This document shows, one piece after another, positions 25,310-34,898 of a DNA stretch of 64,000 nt. Each line of letters opens with the position of its first letter. The first letter of the stretch is position 1. Origin of the DNA: Rhodococcus sp. IEGM 1381. GTDB taxonomy: Bacteria > Actinomycetota > Actinomycetes > Mycobacteriales > Mycobacteriaceae. The stretch spans positions 43,640-107,639 of the forward strand of contig NZ_JASHKQ010000014.1 of assembly GCF_030056795.1 (NCBI RefSeq), given 5' to 3'. The notes beneath the pieces were generated by a model. That model saw only the letters and a program-made list of their open reading frames with translations. It searched no databases and was not told the origin of the DNA. A program made the translations under genes and the position numbers.

Positions 25310-25996
25310 GTGAAGGATCTGGTCGACACCACGGAGATGTATCTCCGGACGATCTACGATTTGGAAGAAGAGGGTGTGATTCCGCTCCGCGCGCGAATCG
25401 CCGAGCGGCTCGAACAAAGCGGTCCCACCGTCAGCCAAACTGTTGCGCGGATGGAGCGCGACGGCTTGTTGTCCGTCGCGGGAGACCGGCACCTGGAGCT
25501 GACCGAGAAGGGTCGCAGTCTGGCGGTTGCCGTCATGCGCAAGCACCGCTTGGCGGAGCGGCTGCTCGTGGACATCATCGGTCTGCGTTGGGAAGACGTA
25601 CACGCCGAGGCGTGCCGTTGGGAACACGTGATGAGCGAGGAAGTCGAGCGTCGTCTGGTCACCGTGCTGAACAACCCGACCACATCGCCTTACGGAAACC
25701 CCATCCCGGGATTGGCCGAGCTCGGTCTCGGTCAGTCGACCCTTGCTCCCGAGGCTCTCATCCGTCTCACCGATGTGCCGGTCGGCCAGCCGACCGCAGT
25801 GGTCGTACGCCGCCTGGCCGAGCATGTTCAGTCCGACCCCGAAGTGATCGCGCAGCTTCGTGAAGCGGGCGTTGTTCCCGACGCTCGGGTTACAGTCGAG
25901 GCCAAGCCCGGGTCCGTCACGATCACCGTGCCAGGGCACAGCGGTGTCGACATATCCGATGAAATGGCACACGCCGTCCAGGTGAAGAGGGTCTGA
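25310..25996 (+). CDS. ideR: Iron-dependent transcriptional repressor IdeR (DtxR family)
   Basis: The 228-residue Fe2+-activated repressor of iron uptake and storage genes has the DtxR order: wHTH (residues 1-73, recognition helix around SGPTVSQTVARMERDG), metal-binding/dimerisation domain (74-140) and an SH3-like domain. All expected metal ligands are in place: Met10, Cys102, Glu105, His106 (site 2) and His79, Glu83, His98 (site 1). GTG 25310 is supported by GAAGGGG upstream and by this numbering. It is syntenic with Rv2711. galE follows 46 bp later, as in Corynebacterium dtxR-galE. Confidence 0.97.
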   Translation: MKDLVDTTEMYLRTIYDLEEEGVIPLRARIAERLEQSGPTVSQTVARMERDGLLSVAGDRHLELTEKGRSLAVAVMRKHRLAERLLVDIIGLRWEDVHAEACRWEHVMSEEVERRLVTVLNNPTTSPYGNPIPGLAELGLGQSTLAPEALIRLTDVPVGQPTAVVVRRLAEHVQSDPEVIAQLREAGVVPDARVTVEAKPGSVTITVPGHSGVDISDEMAHAVQVKRV

Positions 25997-26042
25997 CCTC
26001 ACACTGTCGGCGGTGCCGTAAGCGTGTGAGGGAGAGCGAACA

Positions 26043-27023
26043 GTGAAGCTTCTGGTTACCGGTGGTGGGGGATACGTCGGCAGCGTCTGTGCGGCCGTGC
26101 TTGTCGAGCGCGGCCACGATGTCGTCGTCGTGGACAACCTGTGCACCGGGAATCGGGACGCTGTACCCGGTGGTGCCACGTTCGTCGAAGGTGACGTCAA
26201 AGACGTGGCTGCGGAGGTGCTGAGCGGCGGCGGGTTCGACGCCGTACTGCACTTCGCCGCGCAGTCGCTCGTGGGTGAGTCGGTGGTTGCACCCGACAAA
26301 TACTGGAGCGGGAACGTCGTCACCTCGCTGGCCCTGCTCGACGCAATGCGGGCTTCCGGAACTCCGAAACTGGTGTTCTCCTCGACTGCGGCCACCTACG
26401 GCGAGCCCGAGAAGACGCCGATCACCGAGGATGCCCCTACCCGGCCGACCAATCCCTACGGTGCCACCAAGCTCGCGATCGACCATGCGATCACGTCCTA
26501 CGCGTCGGCGTACGGTCTCGCCGCCACCAGCCTCCGCTACTTCAACGTCGCCGGTGCCTACAACGGCTTCGGTGAGAATCGCGTCGTCGAGACCCATCTG
26601 ATTCCGCTCGTGCTGCAGGTTGCGCTCGGGCAGCGCGACAAGATCTCGGTATTCGGCACCGACTGGCCCACTCCCGACGGCACAGCGGTCCGGGACTACA
26701 TCCACGTCGCGGATCTTGCCGAGGCGCACATTCTTGCGGTCGACGCGGCGCAGCCGGGTGAGCACACCATCTACAACCTCGGTAGTGGTACCGGCTTCTC
26801 CGTACACGAGGTCATCTCGTCCTGCGAGAGGGTCACCGGCCTGCCCATCACCGTCGAACACGCTCCCCGGCGCACGGGCGATCCTGCCGTTCTGATCGCC
26901 TCCAGTGCACGAGCAATGGAGGAGCTGAAGTGGTCGCCGGAGCTGACCGATCTCGATCGAATCGTGGCCGACGCCTGGGCTTTTCTGCAGCAACTGGGCG
27001 ATCGTTCCCACGCCGCACGCTGA
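26043..27023 (+). CDS. galE: UDP-glucose 4-epimerase
   Basis: The 326-residue extended SDR enzyme interconverts UDP-glucose and UDP-galactose, supplying galactose for cell-wall arabinogalactan. It shows the NAD motif [13 protein letters not shown], the serine strand [12 protein letters not shown] and the catalytic YxxxK in [12 protein letters not shown], then RYFNVAGA and [20 protein letters not shown] precedes the GTG at 26043. It follows ideR on the same strand and may be cotranscribed. No IdeR operator is apparent between them. Confidence 0.95.
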   Translation: MKLLVTGGGGYVGSVCAAVLVERGHDVVVVDNLCTGNRDAVPGGATFVEGDVKDVAAEVLSGGGFDAVLHFAAQSLVGESVVAPDKYWSGNVVTSLALLDAMRASGTPKLVFSSTAATYGEPEKTPITEDAPTRPTNPYGATKLAIDHAITSYASAYGLAATSLRYFNVAGAYNGFGENRVVETHLIPLVLQVALGQRDKISVFGTDWPTPDGTAVRDYIHVADLAEAHILAVDAAQPGEHTIYNLGSGTGFSVHEVISSCERVTGLPITVEHAPRRTGDPAVLIASSARAMEELKWSPELTDLDRIVADAWAFLQQLGDRSHAAR

Positions 27024-27046
27024 CGAGCTGACATCGCAGTCAGCGT
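27017..27046. terminator. Short hairpin at the convergent galE/DUF4192 ends
   Basis: ACGCTGAC (27017-27024) pairs with GTCAGCGT (27039-27046) around a 14-nt loop and spans both stop codons. The stem is modest, so termination here is tentative. Confidence 0.35.
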
Positions 27047-28152
27047 CGACCGAACGGGTCGCCGGGTAGCCGAACGCCGCATGCACGTGCACACGCGAAT
27101 CCACTCTCGGCGACTTCGCGAACCAGTTCCGGGCCGGCACCGGCTCTGAGCGATCTGTCCAGCAATCGCGCCAGGCTGTATTTCTCGTCCGCTTCCAGGG
27201 CCGCATCGATCGCGATACGAGCCATCGGTCCGTCGCCGCGAACGTACGCGCTGAACGCCAGAAGCGTTGCAGCGATGGCTCTTTCGCGCCGTGGGAGCAA
27301 GCGGGAGATCATCGCCCAGAATTCCTCGACAAACCCCGCATCGTCACCGAGTGTCAAGGCAAGCAACGCGTCGCGAACCTGAACCGCTCGGATCGCGACT
27401 GCGATCCGAGCAATGTCGACCGGGTCCAGTTCTGTGTCGTACGGGGCCCGCGCGACGTACGACAGGACCGCTGTCAATTCATCGGTGCGAGAACGTCCGC
27501 CGGGACCGAGGCGCGCGATCTCGGCGGCCACGGCCCGTACTGTGCCTTCGGGGCCCGGCGCGATGGTCTCGGCCAGCTCGCGCCTCGACCGTCGTACCGA
27601 GTAGCCGTCGAGCACGCGGGCGACGGTCAGCGGTGACGTCGACGGATCGGATATTCGGCCGTGCCGCTGCGGCCCGGACACCGACCACCACACGGCGGAG
27701 TCGGCGATCTCCGCCGCCGCGAGGGCCGCACAGAGCTCTATCCCGAACGATGCAAGAGTGGTGACCAGCTCCCCCACCACAGCCTCGACATCGAGCAGAT
27801 GGGTACCTCTGACGGCCCGATCGAGGCGGTCGTCGACGAACACCGCGATGACGGCAGGGATGTTCTCGGACGCGCAATAGCCGGCCAGATAGCCGATGAC
27901 GTCGAGCATCTCCGGTGTCGCCCGGGTACCGCTGCCGGCGCGCCGATCGATGTGCTCACCTGCCAGCACCAGGTCGTGACGCATCGTGGGACCCACGCTC
28001 GCGCCGCCGTCCTTGACCGCGATGAGCACGATGGAACGGTGGGGATGAAAGCCGAGCATGGCCGGGACCGCTGCCATGAGATCGCTGGCGTCGCCGAGTC
28101 GCACGCGGCGGCGAGAGTCGAAGTTGTCGTGAGAATTCGTCGGTGTGTACAT
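27040..28152 (-). CDS. DUF4192 domain-containing protein
   Basis: The 370-residue cytoplasmic protein carries the DUF4192 hallmarks near the N-terminus: VRLGDASDLMAAVPAMLGFHPHRSIVLIAVK, then the region LLDVIGYLAGYC-like and the C-terminal AFSAYVRGDGPMARIAIDAALEAD. The last part may form helical repeats. The family is confined mainly to actinobacteria and its function is unknown. ATG 28152 (MYTPTNSHDNFDSRRRVRLGD) is preferred to the longer in-frame form with an unconserved extension. Confidence 0.87.
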   Translation of the reverse strand: MYTPTNSHDNFDSRRRVRLGDASDLMAAVPAMLGFHPHRSIVLIAVKDGGASVGPTMRHDLVLAGEHIDRRAGSGTRATPEMLDVIGYLAGYCASENIPAVIAVFVDDRLDRAVRGTHLLDVEAVVGELVTTLASFGIELCAALAAAEIADSAVWWSVSGPQRHGRISDPSTSPLTVARVLDGYSVRRSRRELAETIAPGPEGTVRAVAAEIARLGPGGRSRTDELTAVLSYVARAPYDTELDPVDIARIAVAIRAVQVRDALLALTLGDDAGFVEEFWAMISRLLPRRERAIAATLLAFSAYVRGDGPMARIAIDAALEADEKYSLARLLDRSLRAGAGPELVREVAESGFACARACGVRLPGDPFGRR

Positions 28153-28301
28153 GACCGAAATTCTCGCGGCACTGTGATCGTGGAACGCAGCGCGAGCTGG
28201 GCTTCCGTAAAGCCCTGTGGAGAACGAGCCTTCTGTGGACGAACCGCGCCGCACGCGCAGTTGTCGACCGATATCTGTCGGCCCCTTCTGCTAGGCGCGG
28301 G

Positions 28302-29009
28302 TCACCCCTGCTTGACCTTCTGCACCGCCGCGGTGAAGAGCTCGTCCAGCGTCATCGCGTCGGGCGTCTCGGAACCGAACGACATGAAGGTGGCCGCCAC
28401 CCGCACGTCGTCGATCTGTGCCATCAGCGTCAGCATCGACTGAGTGACCGCGTCGCCACCGGCTCCCGACGCCACCGTCTGACGGACGGCCAAGGTGTCG
28501 TCCGCATCGATCGGAGGTGCAGGGGTCAACGTGGAGGTCACCGTCGAGGTGGCGCCCGATTTGGTGGCCGTCACCTCGCCGCACTGTTCGAGCTGCTCCA
28601 TTCGGGTCGAGAGCGGCTCGTCGACTGCGGTCAATTCGATGGAGATGGTCGACCGGCTGTCGTTGTCGGTGCCGACGATCATGGCCGTGCCGGTGGGGCC
28701 GAAGTCCTGATCGGCCGGCTTGCATCCGGCTGGGCTGACCTCTGCACCGGCGGGTATTCCGCTGAGGTCGGGGGCCGCCTGCGAGATGGCCTGCTGGGGC
28801 AGCACCAGGGCGTCGTACGGTGCCGGAAAGCTCGACGGGTCGATCAGCAGTGTGTTCAGATCTGTCCCGGATTGCGACGCCGTCGTACTGCCGGCGCTGG
28901 GTTCGGGGGTTCCCGTAACGGTGGAGCTGCAGCCGGCCAGCACGAGAGCTGCGATCGCCGCCGAGGTCGCGGTGATGGACAGGTGGGTTCTGCGTGCGGC
29001 GGGGCTCAC
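28302..29009 (-). CDS. Putative secreted lipoprotein
   Basis: The 235-residue protein starts with a lipoprotein signal (LSITATSAAIAALVLAGCSS, Cys at about residue 27), followed by a Thr/Ser/Gly-rich linker and a globular domain of about 170 residues with two likely disulfide cysteines (SPAGCKPAD and LEQCGEV). Its architecture resembles the LppX/PknH-sensor-like extracytoplasmic domains of mycobacteria, but I cannot name a family with certainty. AGAGGA lies upstream of the GTG at 29009. It appears to be a separate unit from the MBL gene about 110 bp upstream. Confidence 0.75.
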   Translation of the reverse strand: MSPAARRTHLSITATSAAIAALVLAGCSSTVTGTPEPSAGSTTASQSGTDLNTLLIDPSSFPAPYDALVLPQQAISQAAPDLSGIPAGAEVSPAGCKPADQDFGPTGTAMIVGTDNDSRSTISIELTAVDEPLSTRMEQLEQCGEVTATKSGATSTVTSTLTPAPPIDADDTLAVRQTVASGAGGDAVTQSMLTLMAQIDDVRVAATFMSFGSETPDAMTLDELFTAAVQKVKQG

Positions 29010-29121
29010 AAGACGTCCTCTTCGGGTCGGTGGGACGCCGCAGCACACGCTCCGGCGTCCCACCACTGTCTCATTCCGACCACCTCGAACGCGGCAGGCG
29101 ACCTACCGCAGTGTCGCAAAT

Positions 29122-29754
29122 TCAGCTGCCGCGGGCGATCCATTCCTCGAGGTGTGGTGCCTCGTCGCCGATACGGGTTCCGTCTCCGTGTCCGGTGTTG
29201 ACGCGGGTGTCGGCGGGAAGCGCGAAGAGCCGGTCGCGGATGGACCCGATGATGGTCGGGAAATCCGAGTACGACCGTCCGGTGGCTCCCGGACCGCCGG
29301 AGAACAAGGTGTCGCCGGAGAACAACTCCCCCGCTTCGGGCAGGTACAGGCACGTCGAGCCGGGTGAATGTCCGGGGGTGTGCAGCGCCAGGATGTCGGT
29401 TCCCGCGACGGTGACGCGCTGACCGTCCTCGAGGGTCGAGTGCCCGACCCCCGGGTGAGTCTGCTCCCACAGCATGTCGTCGGCGGGGTGCAGCAGAATC
29501 GGCGCATCCAGGGTGTCGGCGAGCTCGGGGGCGACGGTCACGTGATCGTTGTGACCGTGGGTGCAGATGATTGCCTTGACAGTCCGGCCGGCCACCGCGT
29601 CGACGATAGGGGCCGCGGTGTGGGCGGCGTCGACGATGACGACCTCGTCGTCGTCACCGATCAGCCAGATGTTGTTGTCCACGTCCCAGGTGCCACCGTC
29701 GAGGCTGAACGTTCCTGAAGTCACGACGTTCTGGACACGAAATGTCCCGCTCAC
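29122..29754 (-). CDS. Metallo-beta-lactamase-fold hydrolase (mscR-associated)
   Basis: The 210-residue MBL-fold protein has the metal-binding HGHNDH motif ([11 protein letters not shown]), a later His in [13 protein letters not shown], the bridging Asp in [11 protein letters not shown] and the final His in NTGHGDG. It resembles glyoxalase II-type thioesterases. Its GTG start overlaps the mscR TGA (GTGA), so the two are cotranslated. In M. tuberculosis the same pair exists (Rv2259-Rv2260). Hydrolysis of S-formylmycothiol, the MscR product, is a reasonable inferred role. Confidence 0.9.
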   Translation of the reverse strand: MSGTFRVQNVVTSGTFSLDGGTWDVDNNIWLIGDDDEVVIVDAAHTAAPIVDAVAGRTVKAIICTHGHNDHVTVAPELADTLDAPILLHPADDMLWEQTHPGVGHSTLEDGQRVTVAGTDILALHTPGHSPGSTCLYLPEAGELFSGDTLFSGGPGATGRSYSDFPTIIGSIRDRLFALPADTRVNTGHGDGTRIGDEAPHLEEWIARGS

Positions 29755-30836
29755 AGAACCACCACCGAACGCAGCACGGTGCCCTGATGCATCTTGTCGA
29801 ATGCAGCCTCGACGTCCTCGATGCCGATGCGCTCGGAAACGAACTTCTCGAGCGGCAACCGGCCCTGCTGATACAGATCCACCAGCTGCGGGAAGTCGCG
29901 CTCGGGTAGGCAGTCGCCGTACCAGGAGGATTTGAGCGATCCGCCGCGGGAGAAGAAGTCGATGAGCGGCATCTCGAGGGTCATCTCCGGGGTCGGGACA
30001 CCGACGAGCACGACGGTTCCGGCGAGATCGCGGGCGTAGAAGGCTTGCTTCCAGGTCTCCGGGCGGCCGACGGCATCGATGACCACGTCGGCACCGAAGC
30101 CGCCGGTGAGCTCTTGGATGGCCTCGACCGCGTCGAAAACTGAGGAGTCGACGGTGTGGGTGGCTCCGAGTTCGAGGGCCCAGTCGAGTTTTCCTTTGTC
30201 ACGGTCCACGGCGATGATCGTCGACGCCCCGGCCAGGCGCGCTCCGGCGATCGCGGCATCACCGACACCGCCGCAGCCGATCACGGCCACCGAATCACCG
30301 CGTGAGACGTGGCCGGTGTTCATCGCCGCTCCCAGTCCGGCCATCACTCCACAGCCGAGCAGCCCGACGACCGCGGGATCGGCGTCGGCAGCGACCTTGG
30401 TGCACTGGCCTTCGTGGACGAGGGTCTTCTCGGCGAACGCGCCGATTCCCAGAGCCGGTGTCAGCTCGGTGCCGTCGGCGAGGGTCATCTTCTGGGCGGC
30501 GTTGTGGGTGTCGAAGCAGTACCACGGGGTGCCGCGCTTGCAGGCTCGACATTCCCCGCACACCGCGCGCCAGTTGAGTACGACGAAGTCGCCGACCTCG
30601 ACGTGCTCGACGCGGTCGCCGATGGTCTCGACGATGCCGGCGGCTTCGTGTCCGAGCAGGAACGGGAATTCGTCGTTGATGCCGCCTTCGCGGTAGTGCA
30701 GGTCGGTGTGGCACACCCCGCAGGCCTGGATCTTCACGACGACCTCGTTGGGGCCGGGATCGGGGATGGTGATCGTCTCGATGGAGACGGGTGCGCCCTT
30801 GCTCTTGGCGACGACGGCGCGGACCTGCTGCGGCAT
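29751..30836 (-). CDS. mscR: S-(hydroxymethyl)mycothiol dehydrogenase / S-nitrosomycothiol reductase
   Basis: The 361-residue zinc-dependent class III-type alcohol dehydrogenase oxidises the formaldehyde adduct of mycothiol and reduces nitrosomycothiol. It has the catalytic zinc ligands Cys42 ([14 protein letters not shown]) and His63-Glu64 ([11 protein letters not shown]), the structural zinc cysteines [15 protein letters not shown] and the NAD motif [15 protein letters not shown]. The ATG at 30836 follows GGAGG. Mycothiol dependence itself marks an actinobacterium. It leads a two-gene operon with the MBL hydrolase. Confidence 0.94.
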   Translation of the reverse strand: MPQQVRAVVAKSKGAPVSIETITIPDPGPNEVVVKIQACGVCHTDLHYREGGINDEFPFLLGHEAAGIVETIGDRVEHVEVGDFVVLNWRAVCGECRACKRGTPWYCFDTHNAAQKMTLADGTELTPALGIGAFAEKTLVHEGQCTKVAADADPAVVGLLGCGVMAGLGAAMNTGHVSRGDSVAVIGCGGVGDAAIAGARLAGASTIIAVDRDKGKLDWALELGATHTVDSSVFDAVEAIQELTGGFGADVVIDAVGRPETWKQAFYARDLAGTVVLVGVPTPEMTLEMPLIDFFSRGGSLKSSWYGDCLPERDFPQLVDLYQQGRLPLEKFVSERIGIEDVEAAFDKMHQGTVLRSVVVL

Positions 30837-31000
30837 GTGTTCCTCCACTGAAAATCGTGTGTTGCGTGCTCGGTTCAGCCTCGCACAACGCATCAGCACG
30901 TGGCGACATCTGCATGGGTTCGGCGTACCGAATCGTGGAGTTCACAAGGTTGTGACCGGGTGGGCACGCAGTCTTTGCGTGCGACCGGTATCTATGAGCA

Positions 31001-32416
31001 ATGTCTGAACCCATGGAGTACGACCTGGTGGTCATCGGCTCCGGCCCCGGCGGCCAGAAGGCGGCCATCGCGGCTGCGAAGCTCGGCAAGCGAGTGGCGA
31101 TCGTGGAGAAGGGACACATGCTCGGTGGGGTCTGCGTCAATACCGGGACCATCCCGTCGAAGACGCTGCGCGAGGCCGTTCTCTACCTCACGGGCATGAA
31201 CCAACGTGAGCTGTACGGGGCCAGCTACCGGGTGAAGGCCGACATCACTCCGGCCGATCTGCTAGCGCGAACCCAGCATGTCATCGGCAAGGAGATCGAG
31301 GTGGTGCGCTCGCAATTGCTGCGCAACCGCATCGAACTGATCATCGGTGTCGGCCGGTTCGTCGATGCCAACACCATCGCGATCGAGGACGATTCGCGAG
31401 GCGAACGCATCACCGTGACAGCCGCCAACGTCGTGATCGCCACCGGAACCGCGCCGGCCCGTCCCGCGGACGTCGCGTTCGACGACTACCGAGTACTCGA
31501 CTCCGACGGAATACTCAATCTCGAATTCATCCCGGCTTCGATGGTGGTCGTCGGAGCAGGTGTGATCGGGATCGAATATGCGTCGATGTTCGCGGCCCTC
31601 GGCACCAAGGTCACGGTCGTCGAGAAACGCGATTCGATGCTCGACTTCTGCGATCGCGAGATCATCGAGTCGTTGCAGTTCCATCTCCGCGATCTCGCCG
31701 TGACGTTCCGATTCGGCGAGGCGGTCACCGCGGTCGACGTCGGCCCGAACGGTACCGTCACCACGCTCGCAAGCGGCAAGCGCATTCCAGCGGAGACGGT
31801 GATGTACTCGGCCGGACGCCAGGGACTGACCACGGCACTCGAACTGAAGAACGCGGGACTCGAGGCGGACGCGCGCGGTCGCATCTTCGTCGACGAGCAT
31901 TTCCAGACCAAGGTCGATCACATCTACGCAGTCGGCGATGTGATCGGGTTCCCAGCGCTGGCCGCGACGTCGATGGATCAGGGCAGGCTGGCGGCGTATC
32001 ACGCGTTCGGTGAGTCCAGCGCGAAACTGACCGACCTCCAGCCCATCGGCATCTATTCGATCCCGGAGGTGTCGTACGTCGGTGCGACGGAGGTAGATCT
32101 GACGAAGGGGTCGATTCCCTACGAGGTGGGGGTATCCAGATACCGCGAACTGGCCCGCGGCCAGATTGCCGGTGACTCGTACGGAATGTTGAAGTTGCTC
32201 GTCTCCACCGAAGACCGGTCGATCCTCGGTGTGCACATCTTCGGGTCCGGTGCCACGGATCTGGTGCACATCGGACAGGCAGTCATGGGATGCGGCGGTA
32301 CCGTCGACTACCTCGTCGACGCCGTGTTCAACTACCCGACGCTGTCCGAGGCGTACAAGGTTGCCGCGCTGGATGTCACCAACAAGATCCGCGCGCTGGC
32401 CAACTTCGACCGCTGA
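31001..32416 (+). CDS. sthA: Soluble NAD(P)+ transhydrogenase (Si-specific)
   Basis: The 471-residue FAD flavoprotein transfers hydride between NADPH and NAD+, balancing the two pools. It has the FAD motif [16 protein letters not shown], the half-redox motif [15 protein letters not shown] in which the second active Cys of disulfide reductases is replaced by Thr50 (Cys45 retained, typical of SthA), the NAD motif [20 protein letters not shown] and the dimerisation domain ([24 protein letters not shown]). The ATG at 31001 lies 6 nt after TATCTA, suggesting a leaderless mRNA; ATG 31013 is an alternative. It is syntenic with Rv2713. Confidence 0.95.
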   Translation: MSEPMEYDLVVIGSGPGGQKAAIAAAKLGKRVAIVEKGHMLGGVCVNTGTIPSKTLREAVLYLTGMNQRELYGASYRVKADITPADLLARTQHVIGKEIEVVRSQLLRNRIELIIGVGRFVDANTIAIEDDSRGERITVTAANVVIATGTAPARPADVAFDDYRVLDSDGILNLEFIPASMVVVGAGVIGIEYASMFAALGTKVTVVEKRDSMLDFCDREIIESLQFHLRDLAVTFRFGEAVTAVDVGPNGTVTTLASGKRIPAETVMYSAGRQGLTTALELKNAGLEADARGRIFVDEHFQTKVDHIYAVGDVIGFPALAATSMDQGRLAAYHAFGESSAKLTDLQPIGIYSIPEVSYVGATEVDLTKGSIPYEVGVSRYRELARGQIAGDSYGMLKLLVSTEDRSILGVHIFGSGATDLVHIGQAVMGCGGTVDYLVDAVFNYPTLSEAYKVAALDVTNKIRALANFDR

Positions 32417-32599
32417 CGGGCATCCCTCGGAACCCCGACGACCACTTGGGGAATGAACGACGGCCGTCCGGTTGTTCTTTCCATCAGTGATTCGCCACGT
32501 TCGACGTCGGCGCGTACACGGTGCATACAGAGGGTCGGCGTATTCTGACCCGGATCTCGCATCGAGGTACCGACGAGTCGATCCGAAAGGGGCCCGGCC

Positions 32600-33544
32600 A
32601 TGACCGAACAGTCGAAGATGTACGAGCTGGAATTTCCGGCACCGCAAATCTTCTCCGACGACGGCGTCGGACCCGTCCTCGTGCACGGCCTGGAGGGATT
32701 CTCCGACGCCGGTCACGCAGTGAAGTTGGCGACGACCCATCTGCGCGAAAGCCTCGAATCCGAATTGGTGGCGTCGTTCGACGTCGACGAGTTGATCGAC
32801 TACCGGTCCCGTCGGCCGACGATGACATTCAAGTCCGACCACTTCTCGGACTACGACGCCCCCGAGTTGAACCTTTACGCAGTCAAGGACAGATCCGGTA
32901 CCCCGTTCCTGCTTCTGGCCGGTATGGAGCCGGATCTGCGGTGGGAGAAGTTCACCACCGCCGTCCGCCTCCTCGCCGAGCAGCTCGGTGTTCGGCGCAC
33001 CATCGGTCTCGGCTCCATCCCGATGGCAATTCCGCACACGCGCCCGCTCGGGGTCACAGCCCATGCCAGCGACCGAGAGCTGGTCAAAGAGGGAAACAGC
33101 TGGGCGGGCGACCTGCAGGTGCCCGGAAGTGCGTCCTCGCTGCTCGAGCTTCGGATGGCACAGCACGGCCACGAGTCGATGGGTTTCTCGGTGCACGTTC
33201 CGCATTACCTCGCCCAGACGGACTACCCAGGCGCTGCCGAGACTCTGCTCGAGAACGTCAGCGAGGCCGCCGAGCTCGATCTTCCGCTCGCGGCACTCGG
33301 CGAGGCCGCGGCGCGAGTTCGCGAGCAGGTGAACGAGCACATCACCGGAAACGACGAGGTGCAGTCGGTGGTGCAGGCGCTCGAGCGTCAATACGACACG
33401 TACGTCGCCGCACAGGAGCAGCAGTCGACGTTGCTGGCCGGTGACGAGCCGCTGCCGAGCGGGGACGAGCTCGGTGCCGAATTCGAGCGTTTCCTGGCCG
33501 AACAAGCCGGCCTCGACGAGGGCGACGACACCGAACGGCAGTGA
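32600..33544 (+). CDS. PAC2 family protein (Rv2714-like)
   Basis: The 314-residue protein has the PAC2 (proteasome assembly chaperone 2) fold signature: VLVHGLEGFSDAGHAVKLATTHL, then TPFLLLAGMEPDLRWEKF and RRTIGLGSIPMAIPHTRPLGVTAHA, ending with a helical, Glu/Gln-rich C-terminus. Actinobacteria that contain a proteasome keep this gene, but a role in assembly has not been shown for it here. The ATG at 32600 has GAAAGGGG upstream. It lies between sthA and a hydrolase as in M. tuberculosis. Confidence 0.9.
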   Translation: MTEQSKMYELEFPAPQIFSDDGVGPVLVHGLEGFSDAGHAVKLATTHLRESLESELVASFDVDELIDYRSRRPTMTFKSDHFSDYDAPELNLYAVKDRSGTPFLLLAGMEPDLRWEKFTTAVRLLAEQLGVRRTIGLGSIPMAIPHTRPLGVTAHASDRELVKEGNSWAGDLQVPGSASSLLELRMAQHGHESMGFSVHVPHYLAQTDYPGAAETLLENVSEAAELDLPLAALGEAAARVREQVNEHITGNDEVQSVVQALERQYDTYVAAQEQQSTLLAGDEPLPSGDELGAEFERFLAEQAGLDEGDDTERQ

Positions 33545-33787
33545 TGCGACACCCGACGACGGTGTGAGTAGTCACAGCGTGGAGTCGTACCAACGGTCGA
33601 ATCGGACAGCGGGAGCGGATCGAAACATACCTGTAACCGCAAATACGCTCGATATTCTGCCCTGAACGTCATCTCGTGCGAGAGTCGTAGCGACACGTAC
33701 TCCGGTACGTACCGTCAACACACTCGTACACGGCGACGCCGTACTGCGTCGCGCGTGCGGCGCACCAGGGAATGTCAGGAGTCGCAC

Positions 33788-34828
33788 ATGGCTACCACTC
33801 CGCGCAGTCGCAAGCTTCGCCCGGTGCCCGACGAAGAACCACGGCTGATCTTCCGGACCATTCACGGATATCGGCGAGCGTTTCGCATGGCCGGTGAGGG
33901 CCCGGTGGTGTTGTTGATCCATGGGATCGGCGACAACTCCGAGACGTGGAACGAGGTGATTCCGCACCTCGCGAAGAACTACACCGTGATTGCGCCGGAT
34001 CTTCTCGGACACGGACGCTCGGACAAGCCCCGCGCGGATTACTCCGTCGCCGCGTACGCGAACGGCATGCGCGACCTGCTCTCGGTTCTCGGCATCGAGC
34101 ACGTCACCGTCATCGGCCATTCACTCGGTGGTGGCGTTGCGATGCAGTTCGCCTACCAGTTTCCCAACATGGTCGACAGGCTGGCGCTGGTGTCCTCCGG
34201 TGGAGTCACCAAGGACGTGCACCCCATTCTTCGGCTCGCGTCGATGCCGTTCCTGAGCGAGGCGGTCAAACTACTCCGCCTACCGGGCGCGATACCCGCG
34301 GTCAAGCTGGCCGGCGGGATACTCAGCAAGCTGCACAGCTCACCACTGCGACCCGGTTCGCTGCTGCACGACACCCCGGATCTGATTCGGGTGTTGAGCG
34401 AGCTGCCGGCACCGACCACGTACGAGGCGTATCTGCGGACCCTGCGCGCTGTGGTGGACTGGCGAGGTCAGGTGGTCACGATGCTGGACCGCTGTTATCT
34501 CACCGAGAACCTGCCCGTCCTGCTCGTCTGGGGTGATCAAGATTCCGTCATTCCGGTCAGCCATGCACGCCTCGCCCACTCGGCCATGCCGGGCTCGACT
34601 CTCGAGGTGTTCGAGAACTCCGGACATTTCCCGTTCCGTGACGACCCCATGCGTTTCCTGCAGGTGGTGGAGGACTTCATCGACTCGACCCCGTCTCTGA
34701 CCTTCGACGAGGTGCGGTGGCGGAATCTGCTCATCACCGGCGTCGGCGAGGACATGATCACCGGAAGCGCCAGCACCCGGATGGCCGTTCTCGGTGCCAT
34801 GGGTTCCGACGAGCGCAGCGCGACCTGA
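33788..34828 (+). CDS. Alpha/beta hydrolase (Rv2715-like)
   Basis: The 346-residue serine hydrolase has the oxyanion stretch LLIHGIGDNSETW, the nucleophile elbow VIGHSLGGGVAMQFA, the acid in LVWGDQDSVIP and the catalytic His in NSGHFPFRDDP, so the triad is complete. A lid-like insert lies in the middle. The substrate is unknown; esterase or lipase activity is likely. AGGAG lies 6 nt before the ATG at 33788. The first 30 or so residues are a polar, basic extension without a signal peptide. Confidence 0.9.
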   Translation: MATTPRSRKLRPVPDEEPRLIFRTIHGYRRAFRMAGEGPVVLLIHGIGDNSETWNEVIPHLAKNYTVIAPDLLGHGRSDKPRADYSVAAYANGMRDLLSVLGIEHVTVIGHSLGGGVAMQFAYQFPNMVDRLALVSSGGVTKDVHPILRLASMPFLSEAVKLLRLPGAIPAVKLAGGILSKLHSSPLRPGSLLHDTPDLIRVLSELPAPTTYEAYLRTLRAVVDWRGQVVTMLDRCYLTENLPVLLVWGDQDSVIPVSHARLAHSAMPGSTLEVFENSGHFPFRDDPMRFLQVVEDFIDSTPSLTFDEVRWRNLLITGVGEDMITGSASTRMAVLGAMGSDERSAT

Positions 34829-34898
34829 GGCGTCGCCTCGGCCACGGACGCTCGGTGTCGATGCGGGACGGACGGCACATCCCACATAGCCTGTAGAG

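Noticed and set aside
32450..32485. A hairpin around GACGGCCGTC after sthA as terminator
   Set aside because: Only a 10-bp self-complementary core; the flanks do not pair well, so it was not annotated.
31262..33505. A 747-codon frame antisense to sthA and the PAC2 gene
   Set aside because: It spans two well-supported genes and the gap between them; its composition is that of a mirror frame.
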